Assembly: GCA_016713885.1 (NCBI GenBank)
Contig: JADJOF010000001.1
Coordinates: forward strand, 62,001-126,000
Direction of reading: 5' to 3'
DNA from: Bdellovibrionales bacterium
GTDB lineage: Bacteria > Bdellovibrionota > Bdellovibrionia > Bdellovibrionales > JAMPXM01
Length of the DNA: 64,000 bases
Under the pieces are notes generated by a model. It was not told where the DNA came from. It did no database searches and saw only the letters and a list, made by a program, of their open reading frames with translations. Made by a program: the position numbers and the translations under genes. Positions 34,501 to 42,488 of the stretch are shown here, piece after piece; within the stretch, counting starts at the first letter, position 1, and every line of letters starts with the position of its first letter.

Positions 34501-35707
34501 CGGCGACGTCGTCAACCAAACTACCGCTGTGAATGGAATGGGTTTTGGCGGAACGACAAGCTTGAGTTTTGTCGGAACCGGAGCCCAGACATACTCAATG
34601 TCCAACGCAAATGCCGCACGACTCCCGCGAGTCGCAATCAACAAACCCTCCGGAACGCTTTCGGTCAATAATCATCTTTTCACCACCGGCGGGTTTACCT
34701 ATACGGCGGGAACGGTGGCATGGGGTACCGGAATCCAGTACGGCGCTGTTGATTCAAGCCAAACTGTGACTCCAGGCGCGCTGACCTTCGCTGACACCGT
34801 GTTTGCTTGTAGCGGATGTACATTTACACTGAGTGGAACAATGAGTGTCGGCGGAAACTTGAGTTTGCAGAACTGGACGGCCAGCACGTCGACATTCAGC
34901 ACCCTTAACGGGGGTACCATTTCACTTGAGGGCAATCTCAACAACTATGCATCAACCTCCGGCACCCCAGGCTACAAGGGTACGACGAACATCACATTCT
35001 CAGGATCAGGAAACCAATCCTATACTCAAACCAATACGTCTGCGGGTCGACTCCCGGCCGTAACCATCAGCAAGAGCGGCGGCACGTTGACGGTCACAAA
35101 TGACCTGTCCACAACCGGCGGTTTCACATACACGGCGGGAACAGTAAGCTGGGGAACGAGCCGCTACTTCGCTTGGGACAGTTCGCAAACTCTCACCCCC
35201 GGCACTCTGTCCTTTAACTCCGTTGGTTTTAGCTGTAGTGGCTGTACCTTCACGGTTTCTGGAAATATGACAATTGCCGGAAATCTGGATCTCTATAGCT
35301 GGGCTGCCAGCGGTACCTATAACACCATCAACAATGGAAATCTCGACGTCTCCGGAAATGTCACCGTTTCAGGAAATGCGGCCGGCGTATCAGGATACAT
35401 TGGTAGTGCAAAAGTCCGCTTCCAATCTGGCGCCGCTCAGTCCATCCAGAACGTGACAGCAACAGCACCGTCAATCCCATGGGTTGAACAGAACAATGCA
35501 GGGACGACCGTCACGCAGCTCTCCCAAGTACAACTGCTGTCCGGTGGCTGCATGACCATCAATGCCGGAACCTGGAACATGAACGGCTACGCTCTCAACG
35601 TGAATGGATCAATCACCAACAGCGGCACTTTGCGACGGGGAACCAATCCGTCTTGCGGTACCCTGAGCTATCTCAGCTTCACCGGTAACGCCGCGATTTG
35701 TCCGTAA
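28559..35707 (+). CDS. Giant beta-repeat surface protein with LamG domain (2382 aa)
   Basis: A Gly/Thr/Ser/Asn-rich protein of short beta strands, typical of exported beta-helix adhesins. Three related modules begin FTWIGTGGDTNWSNPANW (about residue 23), ITWTGATGDGLWSTAGNW (545) and LTWTGGGGDSNWNNPLNW (1643). A LamG/concanavalin-like domain interrupts the repeats near 1024-1220 (FYKFEEASGTTVIDSSGN to WHHFAVSLGGGNSKFYVDG). The last third has long tandem repeats with CxxC. The visible start (MLLSSLVFG) is only part of a hydrophobic segment: the codons just upstream encode FIIVVFAT, with no in-frame start before a stop at 28529. A TTG at 28528 plus a one-base shift would give a full signal peptide, so the start is uncertain. 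Likely role: adhesion or cell surface. Confidence 0.82.
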   Translation: MLLSSLVFGQQIMYHLLPRQVVPFTWIGTGGDTNWSNPANWFGGSVPGPSDTAIFDSNCSAFCNATVDVSTSVGGVSVQADFTGTITQAAGQSLTVGASGWTQSAGTFNGGSSPVYFNTSSFALFGGTYNATTDETVFSGNSTASFNSGTFNHSNGTWRFATVQSGSSSNVTYSVAMTGASVTFYNLIAEGRSDTGWAKYQLSVPTTKSIVVAGTFTIGGSGAMGMGCLIGGGNIELKGNLVAQNSTCSNSDNVGNLIFNGTGAQTYTFPSGVGFQVPAGSGDKATLPAIEINKSSGSVTANGGTTDLVVQNFTLTAGSFDAPTGTLTTRSNFTAAAATTFNHNGGTLAFEPLTIGSATSIGMSIAVPGTTYTIGGLRVSGGNNIGAATYTLSLPVGLTLTATGDLTVQRNGAGNGSILINNSAINVAGNLSFLVGSNGGSTLINVDGIAAKTIVQTAATVIPGSTVSIDKTSSSVSETSAVALSTAGQNLTITSGIYNMAGFNLSVNNTLTISAGGSLLCNGGTVTYSTVVINGAVECGADIGITWTGATGDGLWSTAGNWTNNVVPGPTDIALFNALCVGANCNVAIDSSISVKGLRLLGAYTGTMTQNAGSAVTIGSSGYQQAGGIFLGGNSAVSIAGAFELVAGTFTSTSGTLSVAITSTAATPVPLFTQSAGTFNHNSGLVALNPHTTQASPLVTFTIAVTPGTAFHNLSIDGSSATVADDAVLLAVPSGTLTVDGTLTHTNGQLGGQWKLNGDLVVASDAKGGTGTLSIEGGAAQTYTSVAAGVAPLLAINKSAGSFSPFAGTVDLSARSLSVVQGTFVAPSGNLKLTQSNSTGGPYTLLSISGGTFTHGGGTVVLNGKTSNATGLLAYQIDAAIPLALNDLDIDGQSATASDDAVIHAVSSGTVTVDGVLTQTNGQLGGAWVLNGNLSVGALAKGGSGTITFASAGAQTYTSTGIGTSAPIAINKASGSVGPDGGTTDLTLAGFDLAQGTFDAPTGTMKLFSQNNSAVPSSTQALSQSPSLFYKFEEASGTTVIDSSGNSRNATIVNPVNVTLGGAGYEGSHYTMANSGQVLLNSTLPLGSAWTISAWIKTPLPNNGLWKTAARGTVDHQMIFNQSTNEFGAFWNYNSSSFRGTGVMANSLAAGWHHFAVSLGGGNSKFYVDGVLVATIAGGPTDSLKTVASYTGNNQIVPELDNFSAFTRTLSDAEIADQFSPPGTPVTFFTAANGTIFNHNSGTVEFAGNTSNTGGLATFNISVPGGVTLNNVNVNGVGAGGNNVIQSVSSGNLTIAGTFTHTKGQLGGSWILNGDANFTAGAGGGTGSILFSGGGSPTITVDPAATMPTGNVTIAGSGPGYNLSGTMTVNGPLVIGNTNGATATLSGGTIHAKGNLTFNNFGYDGSTLVKVSGTASQTVSGISSAMIPDFQIISTGGTVSLTGNLLFMRSFTYTSGTVAVGTSNCVFSGVAGTNTITPGALAFNSVTFNGAATAYTLAGNMVVNGVLTVGDSVGGGAINSNSITANGDVIYDQFGYAGTTTLSFGGATATTFNIGATATVPTGTVTINKTGTGKVTLQSNASFTSAGQDFTISSGVFDLAGYNLAINDLTTVSFPGTLKCSGGAYTSGTVDNYGTIDCLGYELTWTGGGGDSNWNNPLNWSGNAVPGVNSIPTFSDEYCGANCNATINVNASVRGIRLLSTYTGTITQASGSTVTTGTSAVVQDGGTFTGGDAAISISGPVALNAGTFTATSATTSIVNSLTVAAAFTFNHGNGTVSLATTGGAITCTTCTFYNLNITGSSPTYTFSGVIQTAGTLTLTNTTSSANSFGTLTGGTIEALGNVVNAATTAGTAGFGGTTVISFAGGLAQTYSQSNTGSARLPAVNINKSGDTLTLNNDLLIRSGLSYTAGTVNWNGRLAYFADTSQTINSGTLDFGDVTFGCDLCTYTITGTAKVQGTLRLYNWTSSTSSKATLTGGTIEAYGDVVNQTTAVNGMGFGGTTSLSFVGTGAQTYSMSNANAARLPRVAINKPSGTLSVNNHLFTTGGFTYTAGTVAWGTGIQYGAVDSSQTVTPGALTFADTVFACSGCTFTLSGTMSVGGNLSLQNWTASTSTFSTLNGGTISLEGNLNNYASTSGTPGYKGTTNITFSGSGNQSYTQTNTSAGRLPAVTISKSGGTLTVTNDLSTTGGFTYTAGTVSWGTSRYFAWDSSQTLTPGTLSFNSVGFSCSGCTFTVSGNMTIAGNLDLYSWAASGTYNTINNGNLDVSGNVTVSGNAAGVSGYIGSAKVRFQSGAAQSIQNVTATAPSIPWVEQNNAGTTVTQLSQVQLLSGGCMTINAGTWNMNGYALNVNGSITNSGTLRRGTNPSCGTLSYLSFTGNAAICP
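33900..35280 (+). repeat. Tandem ~142-residue protein repeats with CxxC
   Basis: Within the giant protein, four CxxC motifs followed by a strand occur at about 33917 (CTTCTFYN), 34379 (CDLCTYTI), 34808 (CSGCTFTL) and 35233 (CSGCTFTV), spaced about 462, 429 and 425 bp. Between them recurring phrases appear in the same order: FTYTAGTV, DSSQT, GGTIE or GGTIS, GFGGTT or GYKGTT, QTYS or QSYT, and ARLPAV. The copies have diverged at the DNA level. Confidence 0.75.
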
Positions 35708-35815
35708 TCCAAGCTCAATTTCTAAAGTGTTTCATCTTGAATCATCGAGCGGCCCTACTCAGGCAAATTCTCGATATTTGGTCATACTTGCGATCACTTT
35801 TGCCGATAAGAAGAC

Positions 35816-37485
35816 ATGGGCTCAAACCGGTCGATGCACAAAGAATGGTACGCCAGTCGCGTTGCGCTTGCGCTGCTGTTCTCGACTATTCTTGCACCCA
35901 ACAGAGCTTACTCAAATGACGTTCCACAGAGTTTCACTCTCGACGGAAAGTTTTTTAGCAATAGCGAGGCAACCGCTTCGCTTTCCGATAGCAATATCGG
36001 CGTCAGGATACAGATCCTCGATCAAGATAAAGTCTGTATTCTCTACGAAGAGCAACAGTCGGTCAGCACATTGAGCTCAAAAGGATTCTTCTCAATTCAG
36101 GTGGGATCAGAGACTGGTAGCGCGAAGAGAACAGCGACGGACCCTGGCCATAGCATGACCCATATTTTCCAGAACCTCTCGGCAATTGCAGGCAAATCCG
36201 CCTCCGACGGCAGTACGCCCTGTAACGTGGGTGCACTCGCCGGAAGCCGCCGCTATGTGCGCATTACAATTACCCCATCAACGATGGGCGGAACCCCTCG
36301 TACGCTGACTCCTGATCTCAATATCGACTCTGTTCCAAATGCGGTCGTGTCAGAGAGGCGGAGTCTCTGCAGGGTTTACGCGGTTCTGACTTTATTCAAG
36401 TCAATACATCCGGTGCGAACGTTCTCAGTCAGGCCAATCTCGAAAACATCTTCGCGTCGACCGCACGCTTCAATGCGCTGGTCGCTCTTGTCGACGGCAC
36501 GAGCGCCAACTACATGCGCAGCAACTCAACAAGTGGTGCGCAGCTTCCCGTCATCGCCGGCGCGCCGGGCACTCCTCCGCAGGGCGCCATTTGGTATGAC
36601 TCAACTGACAGTAAGCTCAAGTATTACACCGGCTCTTCAACAGTCACCGTCGGTACCGGCGGAGGCAGCGTTACCAGCGTGAACCTCTCCGCCCCTTCCG
36701 AGTTCTCCGTTTCCGGCGGCCCCGTCAACACTTCCGGCACACTTGGCCTCGCCTGGGCATCGCAAGCCGCAAACAAAGTCCTCGCTTCACCTGATGGAAC
36801 AGCCGGACTTCCGAGTTTTAGAACACTCGTACAAGCCGATATCCCCAATATGGACTGGAGCAAGATCAGTTCTGGAAAACCGACGACTCTTTCTGGATAC
36901 GGGATTACGGATAGTGTACAGAACGCCGGCAACACTCCCAGTTTACAGAGCGGACTTGATGCCGGAAAACCCGCAGCAGGGACCGTCGGTCGCATCTTCA
37001 TCGCCTACGACACGGGGAAAATCTATCGCGACTCTGGCGCGACATGGGTTCTCATCGCCAATTCATATTCCGCACCAACCGGCACGACCAACCACATCGT
37101 GAAATTTACTGGCGCAAGCACAATGGGAGATTCACTGATTGTTGACGACGGCTCCCGCATTACCGTCACCTCCGATGTCGTAAGCACTCCAGGAACAGTA
37201 AACACCGGTGGTACAATTGATCTACGGACATCAAATACCCATCTTTTGAAAAGCGTTGGCGGGTCCGTCCTGACTCTACAGAACCTCGCGCACGGCGGTC
37301 TCTACAATATCATCATCAACGACTCGACCTCGAGAACATATACATTCTCTGGCTGCACCAACTCTTACTTTAAACCAGCGAATGGTCCGACAACAACCGG
37401 CACGCAAAGTGTCTATGGACTGTTGGTCTATAACGACGGCGGAAATTGGAACTGCTACATCACGTGGTCAACCGGCTTCCAATAA
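35816..37485 (+). pseudogene. Tail-fibre-like exported protein, frameshifted
   Basis: The N-terminal frame (from ATG 35816) has a signal peptide (VALALLFSTILAPNRAYS) and a beta-rich domain ending NAVVSER. The same protein then continues in the +2 frame as ESLQGLRGSDFIQVNTSGAN and runs to 37485. One added base near 36357-36360 would join the frames into about 557 residues. The C-terminal half carries IWYDSTDSKLKYYTGS and GRIFIAYDTGKIYRDSG repeats, as in phage tail fibres and in long Bdellovibrio surface proteins. No S74-type chaperone domain is seen. It follows the giant repeat protein by 108 bp and may be expressed with it. Confidence 0.7.
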
Positions 37486-37594
37486 GAGACGACGACCCAT
37501 AGCGTGACGCCACATGAGCTGCACTGTCTCATAAGCCTCTTGCACACCCATATCAGAATTGAATCTTCGGCCAAAGTCGGTATCTTCGACAATC

Positions 37595-38743
37595 ATGGCC
37601 AAACTCGACACCGCAATAGACGAATGGGTTCAAAGTAAAATTATCAGCCCCGAGCAAGCGAAACAGATTCGCGATTTCGAGGCCACGCGCCCCGAAAACG
37701 CGTGGGTACTTTCAGGCGTATTTGCGCTCGGCGCATTAATTATCGGCATCGGTGTGATTTCGCTGATTGCGGCCAACTGGAGCGCAATTCCCAATATCGC
37801 CAAGATCATCGGTGACTTTGCTATCCTGATCGTTTTGGCAGGCCTCACCGTTCGCGCATCAGTTCATAACAAGCCCCTTCAGTACGAGGCTTGGTTACTG
37901 AGTTTTCTCATTTCAGTTCTGGCATCGATTGGTCTGATTTCTCAAGTCTACCATACAGGGGGCAAGCTCTTTCAGGCTCTTCTTCTGTGGGCGGCCATTA
38001 CTTTTGTACCCATGTTCGCGTCACGCCGATTTCTTGTACCATTTCTTTGGACGGCGGCGTTTATTTCGTCGCTCGCCTATGCCGCAACTGAGTCTAATGC
38101 GCTTGAGATGATCTTCAATGACAACTACGCCGCCATCGCGATGACGCTACCCCTTCTCTGCATCACTTTGGCCGCTGTCACCCATCGACTGTCGGCGACG
38201 AAGAGCCACGCAACAGCCGCTTTTCGCATTTGGGCGCTCATCAGTGGACTCCTTGCCCTTGCCGCAGCAGAGCTCCGCGAGTTCGTCGGACACGGTCTCG
38301 ACTACGGTATGCACTCATATACACCGGCTTATGTTTTAATGGCGACATCCGTCGTCGCCACCTTACTCAATCGGCAATACCGCAAGCTTCAAAAGATCCT
38401 TCTGCTTTCAGCGATGGGGAGCTTTCTCATTCCATTTCATCTCGTTCCCCCTCATCTGCCGAACCACGAAATGAATAGCTCTCTCGTTCATGCCACGCTC
38501 ACCGTTCTGACTCTCGGAGCAACTTCTCTTTTTCTTGCCAGCATCAAAGAGCGCCGCCTCTTCCAGTGGTTCCTGTTCTTTCTGGGGCTTCGTTTCCTTA
38601 TCCTTTATTTTCAGGCTTTCGGCGGTCTGGCGACGACAGGCTTTGGCCTGATCATTTCAGGAAGTCTCTTTATTGGAATGGCCGTTCTGTGGAATAAATA
38701 TCGAAACCCGATAGCGGCATGGGCAGAACGGTGGGCGGCATGA
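37595..38743 (+). CDS. DUF2157 multi-pass membrane protein
   Basis: A 382-residue protein with a short cytoplasmic N-terminus (LDTAIDEWVQSKIISPEQAKQIRDFE) typical of DUF2157, then about ten hydrophobic helices. I chose ATG 37595 rather than an upstream TTG at 37559 because it leads directly into the domain. It overlaps the next gene by 4 bp. DUF2157 and GDYXXLXY proteins are frequently adjacent; their joint function is unknown. Confidence 0.82.
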   Translation: MAKLDTAIDEWVQSKIISPEQAKQIRDFEATRPENAWVLSGVFALGALIIGIGVISLIAANWSAIPNIAKIIGDFAILIVLAGLTVRASVHNKPLQYEAWLLSFLISVLASIGLISQVYHTGGKLFQALLLWAAITFVPMFASRRFLVPFLWTAAFISSLAYAATESNALEMIFNDNYAAIAMTLPLLCITLAAVTHRLSATKSHATAAFRIWALISGLLALAAAELREFVGHGLDYGMHSYTPAYVLMATSVVATLLNRQYRKLQKILLLSAMGSFLIPFHLVPPHLPNHEMNSSLVHATLTVLTLGATSLFLASIKERRLFQWFLFFLGLRFLILYFQAFGGLATTGFGLIISGSLFIGMAVLWNKYRNPIAAWAERWAA

Positions 38744-39237
38744 TCGAAACCAAAAAAGCACTCATCACGGCGCTGGCCATTCCTATTCTCGCACTCGCCG
38801 CCCTCACACTTTACAAGAAGTACATTCTCACCGTCGGGACTGAGGTCATCCTACCCATTCGCGGTTTTGACCCAAGAGACTCATTGTCAGGGCACTACCT
38901 GATTTATCAAATTGAGTATGGTGTCGACGGCGTCTGTTCCAGTGGCTACGACGAAGATCAGGTTTTCGTATGTCTGAAGCCCAAAGAGTTCTTACGATAT
39001 AATGATGGGGAATGTGAGCTTCCCATCGCTGGCTCCTGCCACAATGGGCGCTTCGAAGCCGGCATCGAGAAGTTCTACGTGCCCGAAGAACGGGCGCTAT
39101 CACTTGAGCAAGCTGTGCGAGAAAAAACAGGGAGCATTGTGCTCTCCGTTACACGAAGTGGCGAGACTGCCGTCAAAGACTTGTTAATCGATGGTCGGTC
39201 ATGGCAAACCTACCAGCCTTCCCAGAAAGCGCAGTGA
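38740..39237 (+). CDS. GDYXXLXY-domain membrane-anchored protein
   Basis: A 165-residue protein whose ATG overlaps the DUF2157 stop. One N-terminal membrane helix (ALITALAIPILALAALTLY) is followed by an extracytoplasmic domain with SGHYLIYQIEY, a variant of the GDYXXLXY signature (Gly-His-Tyr for Gly-Asp-Tyr). Several Cys could form disulfides. It is probably a partner of the upstream membrane protein. Confidence 0.78.
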   Translation: MIETKKALITALAIPILALAALTLYKKYILTVGTEVILPIRGFDPRDSLSGHYLIYQIEYGVDGVCSSGYDEDQVFVCLKPKEFLRYNDGECELPIAGSCHNGRFEAGIEKFYVPEERALSLEQAVREKTGSIVLSVTRSGETAVKDLLIDGRSWQTYQPSQKAQ

Positions 39238-39243
39238 GGTGAC

Positions 39244-39804
39244 ATGGAAGCCCTGATCAATTCTTTTCTTCTCGTCTTCGCAGGAGAGATGGGCGACAAG
39301 ACTCAGCTGCTCTCGCTCGTCCTTGCGAGTCGCTTTAAAAAACCGTGGACAATTCTCCTTGGAGTTTTCGTCGCCACGATCCTCAACCATGGACTGGCCT
39401 CGGGCCTTGGGGCATGGCTCGCATCACTCGTCGAACCCAGCACGATGCGCTGGATCTTGGCTCTCACCTTCTTCGCTTTTGCAATTTGGATCCTCGTTCC
39501 CGACAAAGAGGAGGAACTCAAACAAACAAGTCAGTTTGGAGTACTCCTCACAACCATCATCGCGTTCTTCTTGGCTGAGATGGGCGACAAAACGCAACTC
39601 GCAACAATTGCGCTCGGCGCTCGATATGCCGACACCATGATTGTCACCATTGGCACAACTCTCGGGATGCTTGCCTCCAACGCCCTCGCAATTTTCTTAG
39701 GCTATAAGCTGCTCGAACGCATTCCAATGAAATGGGTTCGAGCCTTCGCTAGCTTTCTGTTTTTAATTTTCGGTATTCTGATTGTAATGAGCGATCGACT
39801 GTAA
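39244..39804 (+). CDS. GDT1/TMEM165-family (UPF0016) cation transporter
   Basis: A 186-residue six-helix protein with two copies of the family signature E-x-G-D-K-T: GEMGDKTQLLSL in TM1 and AEMGDKTQLATI in TM4. The acidic residues form the cation site. Family members move Mn2+ or Ca2+ (MneA/Mnx-type manganese exporters, TMEM165). A GAGGTGA ribosome site precedes the ATG. It sits 6 bp after the GDYXXLXY gene and 10 bp before the DUF4336 gene. Confidence 0.9.
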   Translation: MEALINSFLLVFAGEMGDKTQLLSLVLASRFKKPWTILLGVFVATILNHGLASGLGAWLASLVEPSTMRWILALTFFAFAIWILVPDKEEELKQTSQFGVLLTTIIAFFLAEMGDKTQLATIALGARYADTMIVTIGTTLGMLASNALAIFLGYKLLERIPMKWVRAFASFLFLIFGILIVMSDRL

Positions 39805-39814
39805 TGGAGGTTCA

Positions 39815-40495
39815 ATGACAACACTGAGCGGTTTGAGCTTTATCGATTCTGTCGTAAAAATGCCCCTGATGGGACTTCCTGTCAGAACCGTTGTTGTTCA
39901 AACCGCCACCGGCAGCATTATGATTTCACCCGGTTCACAGCTCTCGTCCGAACAGCTCCAGGCGAATGGACCCATTACAGATCTCGTGGCACCAAACCTC
40001 TATCATAGTGCCGGCATCCCCAAAGCGCATATCGCACATCCTCAGGCTCGCATCTGGGGCGTCTCGCCGACGACTAAAGCTTCGCGACGATCGCCAGCGA
40101 TCAAATGGACTCACGAACTGAGCGAGAAGTCGTGGCTCTTCTCTGATGAACTGCCCCTCGTCGCCATTGAAGGCATGCCATCGGTAAGAGAGTTCGTGTT
40201 TATACACAAACCTTCTCGGTCTCTGATCGTCACCGATTTGTGTTTCAACATGACCGACTCCAAAGGTTTTGGAGCTTGGCTGATCCTCAATATCTTTGGC
40301 ACCTATCGGAAGTTCGGAGTCAGCTCGCTCTTTCTGAAAGGCGTAAAAGATCGCTCGGCCTTTATGAATTCTCTCGCCAAAATCTTTGCCCACGACTTTG
40401 ATAACATCATCGTCAGTCATGGTGAGCTTGTTCAAGGTGACGCCAAAGCAACTCTTCGAGATGCTCTCGAGCGACGCGGCTTTAGCGACTTCTAG
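39815..40495 (+). CDS. DUF4336 (metallo-beta-lactamase-fold-like) protein
   Basis: A 226-residue protein with a good ribosome site (GGAGG). The layout resembles DUF4336, a degenerate metallo-beta-lactamase fold: LVAPNLYHSAGIPKAHIAHP, a region REFVFIHKPSRSLIVTDLCFN, and a final DFDNIIVSHGELVQG. The classical HxHxDH is absent, while isolated His residues in NLYHS, HIAHP and SHGE could bind metal. The function is unknown. Its 3' end overlaps the convergent gene by 14 bp. Confidence 0.75.
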   Translation: MTTLSGLSFIDSVVKMPLMGLPVRTVVVQTATGSIMISPGSQLSSEQLQANGPITDLVAPNLYHSAGIPKAHIAHPQARIWGVSPTTKASRRSPAIKWTHELSEKSWLFSDELPLVAIEGMPSVREFVFIHKPSRSLIVTDLCFNMTDSKGFGAWLILNIFGTYRKFGVSSLFLKGVKDRSAFMNSLAKIFAHDFDNIIVSHGELVQGDAKATLRDALERRGFSDF

Positions 40496-41144
40496 AAACC
40501 GAGTTCCTTTCGACCCAGGCCGCCCAAAATACAAAGAGCCACATTGCAAGAGCAGGGGCGGCTATAACAGTGCTCGGGGTTCCGTCCGGCGGTGGCGGCC
40601 CAAAGGCATTGGCCATATAGACGGCAAGCAGAAAACTCACCAATGACCAGAAGATCCATTTTGCTTTTCGCGTTGGAAGCGACACCTCTTTCAGATAGAT
40701 CGCAATCGCAGCCGCAAAAAGTCCAACTTCAAAAACAACTGTACCGATCTTCGAATACCACAGACCTAAACCGACCTTCGGCTCAAACCACAGTAACGGC
40801 AAGTCTGGACGATGTGTGATAAAGTCCAGAACCCAGTGCGAGAACACAATGGCAACCATTTTCAAAGCTGTGAGGCGATCACCGGTGAAGACAGAAAAAA
40901 AGAAGCCAAAAACAAGGCCCCAGATAAGTGCCATCACCAAGCTATGTGAGACCGGGTAATGAATAAAATCCAGCGGAGTGAATTCGGTCGCACTGCGATC
41001 AACAGCAACAGTTTCGATACCGAGTAAAACGAGAACGGGCCAAATAAGATCGAGGAGCTGACACGCCATAAAAGTTGAACCCAGGCTCGCCTTCGGCGCC
41101 CAGCGCTTTGCAGCCAACCCGACTGCATAATGCCCAATAAACAT
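40482..41144 (-). CDS. YdjM-like multi-pass membrane protein
   Basis: A 220-residue protein with about six hydrophobic helices and conserved His/Asp at helix starts: MFIGHYAVGLAAKRW, QLLDLIWP, FIHYPVSHSLVMAL and FSHWVLDFITHRPDLPL. This arrangement matches the YdjM/metal-dependent hydrolase-like membrane family (PF04307), in which His/Asp residues line the membrane face. The activity is unproven. It lies 15 bp downstream of the SGNH-like gene on the same strand and may be co-transcribed. Confidence 0.75.
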   Translation of the reverse strand: MFIGHYAVGLAAKRWAPKASLGSTFMACQLLDLIWPVLVLLGIETVAVDRSATEFTPLDFIHYPVSHSLVMALIWGLVFGFFFSVFTGDRLTALKMVAIVFSHWVLDFITHRPDLPLLWFEPKVGLGLWYSKIGTVVFEVGLFAAAIAIYLKEVSLPTRKAKWIFWSLVSFLLAVYMANAFGPPPPDGTPSTVIAAPALAMWLFVFWAAWVERNSVSRSR

Positions 41145-41159
41145 GGCGTTCTCCCTCTC

Positions 41160-42389
41160 TCAATTCACCCGACGGTTCTCAAACCGACGTTTCTCAATTT
41201 CCTCGGCCAGGTAGTCACCCATAATACGAAATGCAATCTCATTGTACTGAATCGCATCAGTTCGATAAATAATCTCCGGTGTCGCCGGTACATCGCTGCG
41301 CATAACTCCGATCTCGCTGAGCCAGTTTGTCTCCTTCGACCAAAAGAGGTCGGCGTCCTCTTTGCTCACCGGTCGATCGCGAAGAACAGGCTCAGTATCA
41401 ACAAAGTAGATCCCGTGGTCAGGATCGCTGAACTTTTGATAGCGCTTTGCCGGAATTGCCACGCCCGCGTGGTGAAGGATGAAAACTGGCAGCTTCTGTT
41501 TTTTTGCAAACTCAATCATCCGCCAGTTCACATTCTCCCATGACGCCAGGGCCACAGAGCGATCCAACGATCCGATCAACTCTCGGAAACGCTGACAAAG
41601 CAGAAGAACCTTCCACTCAGGAGTGGCACAACCTTCATACACAAATTGACTGACTGCCGACAACTCTCGGACGCGATTGCGGCGAGTTCCCTGCTGAGCA
41701 AAATCACGCTTTAAATACAGCTCAATCCAACCGAAATCCCAGATCAAAAGGTCGGGATCGTATTCCATCACATCACCCTCAAGACGCGACAGTCCCATAA
41801 TCGCAGTCCCCCCCTGGCGCCCGCCATTCCAAACTTCATAACGTCGACCCTTTGGCGCTCGACTGTTGAGGGTTTTCTCCAAGCGATGAGCGTAGGTTTC
41901 GTCGTCATTCACTCCGTGCCCAAAAGTTGGATAAGACCCGAGTGCAATAATTCGGAATGTTCCAGGAGGCTTTTTCCTACTGCGTTCAACATCTCGGAAG
42001 CCAAACCGATTGCTCGTCACGCGAAAGGTCGTATTCTCGTCCGGGTTCCTTAAAAAATTGGGAACCATCCACGTCTTCCCCGGCGGCAGCTGTGTCGCCT
42101 CGAAGATTTCAAGCATACGCCTCGGTTCGTCATAGCCAGAATTGAAGAACACACGAAATGGCGGCTCAAATGGATGGTCTTTATCTCGCGGCGACCGTAG
42201 CCATTGGCGATCGATTCGAGGCTGAACCTTCTCGTCCATCGCGCGAAAAAATGGATTCTTCGACCGCGAATCCGAGAAAAGCTGTGCCCCCCCCAACATT
42301 CCCTCCGCTAGAACAAGAATCACAAGCGGTAGACCGATCACCCTCAACGCGATTCTTGCCACCCACACTGTTCGCCCCATCGACGTCAT
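41160..42389 (-). CDS. SGNH-fold protein without catalytic residues (pseudo-hydrolase)
   Basis: A 409-residue protein with one N-terminal membrane helix (IALRVIGLPLVILVLAEGML) and an SGNH/GDSL fold. The usual catalytic blocks are recognisable but altered. Block I reads ALGSYPTFGHGV (151-157) in place of GDSxTFG. Block III reads DFGWIE in place of GxND. Block V reads DAIQYNEIAF (378-387) in place of DxxHxNxxG, so the catalytic His is Gln381. It therefore probably binds an acylated glycan without cleaving it, or acts as a scaffold. It is divergent from an operon that holds an intact SGNH protein. Confidence 0.72.
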   Translation of the reverse strand: MTSMGRTVWVARIALRVIGLPLVILVLAEGMLGGAQLFSDSRSKNPFFRAMDEKVQPRIDRQWLRSPRDKDHPFEPPFRVFFNSGYDEPRRMLEIFEATQLPPGKTWMVPNFLRNPDENTTFRVTSNRFGFRDVERSRKKPPGTFRIIALGSYPTFGHGVNDDETYAHRLEKTLNSRAPKGRRYEVWNGGRQGGTAIMGLSRLEGDVMEYDPDLLIWDFGWIELYLKRDFAQQGTRRNRVRELSAVSQFVYEGCATPEWKVLLLCQRFRELIGSLDRSVALASWENVNWRMIEFAKKQKLPVFILHHAGVAIPAKRYQKFSDPDHGIYFVDTEPVLRDRPVSKEDADLFWSKETNWLSEIGVMRSDVPATPEIIYRTDAIQYNEIAFRIMGDYLAEEIEKRRFENRRVN

Positions 42390-42488
42390 CGGTAAAGCTT
42401 AACAACGTTGCCTCACGGCGCCAACACGCATGTGGACCAGTTTGGATTTATTGACTCCCAGCCAACCTCAGCGAGAATGTTGTTCACG

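Noticed and set aside
28559..35707. Prophage or integrated element around the giant and tail-fibre-like genes
   Set aside because: No integrase, capsid, packaging, attachment site or bounding repeats were seen; flanking genes are ordinary chromosomal ones.
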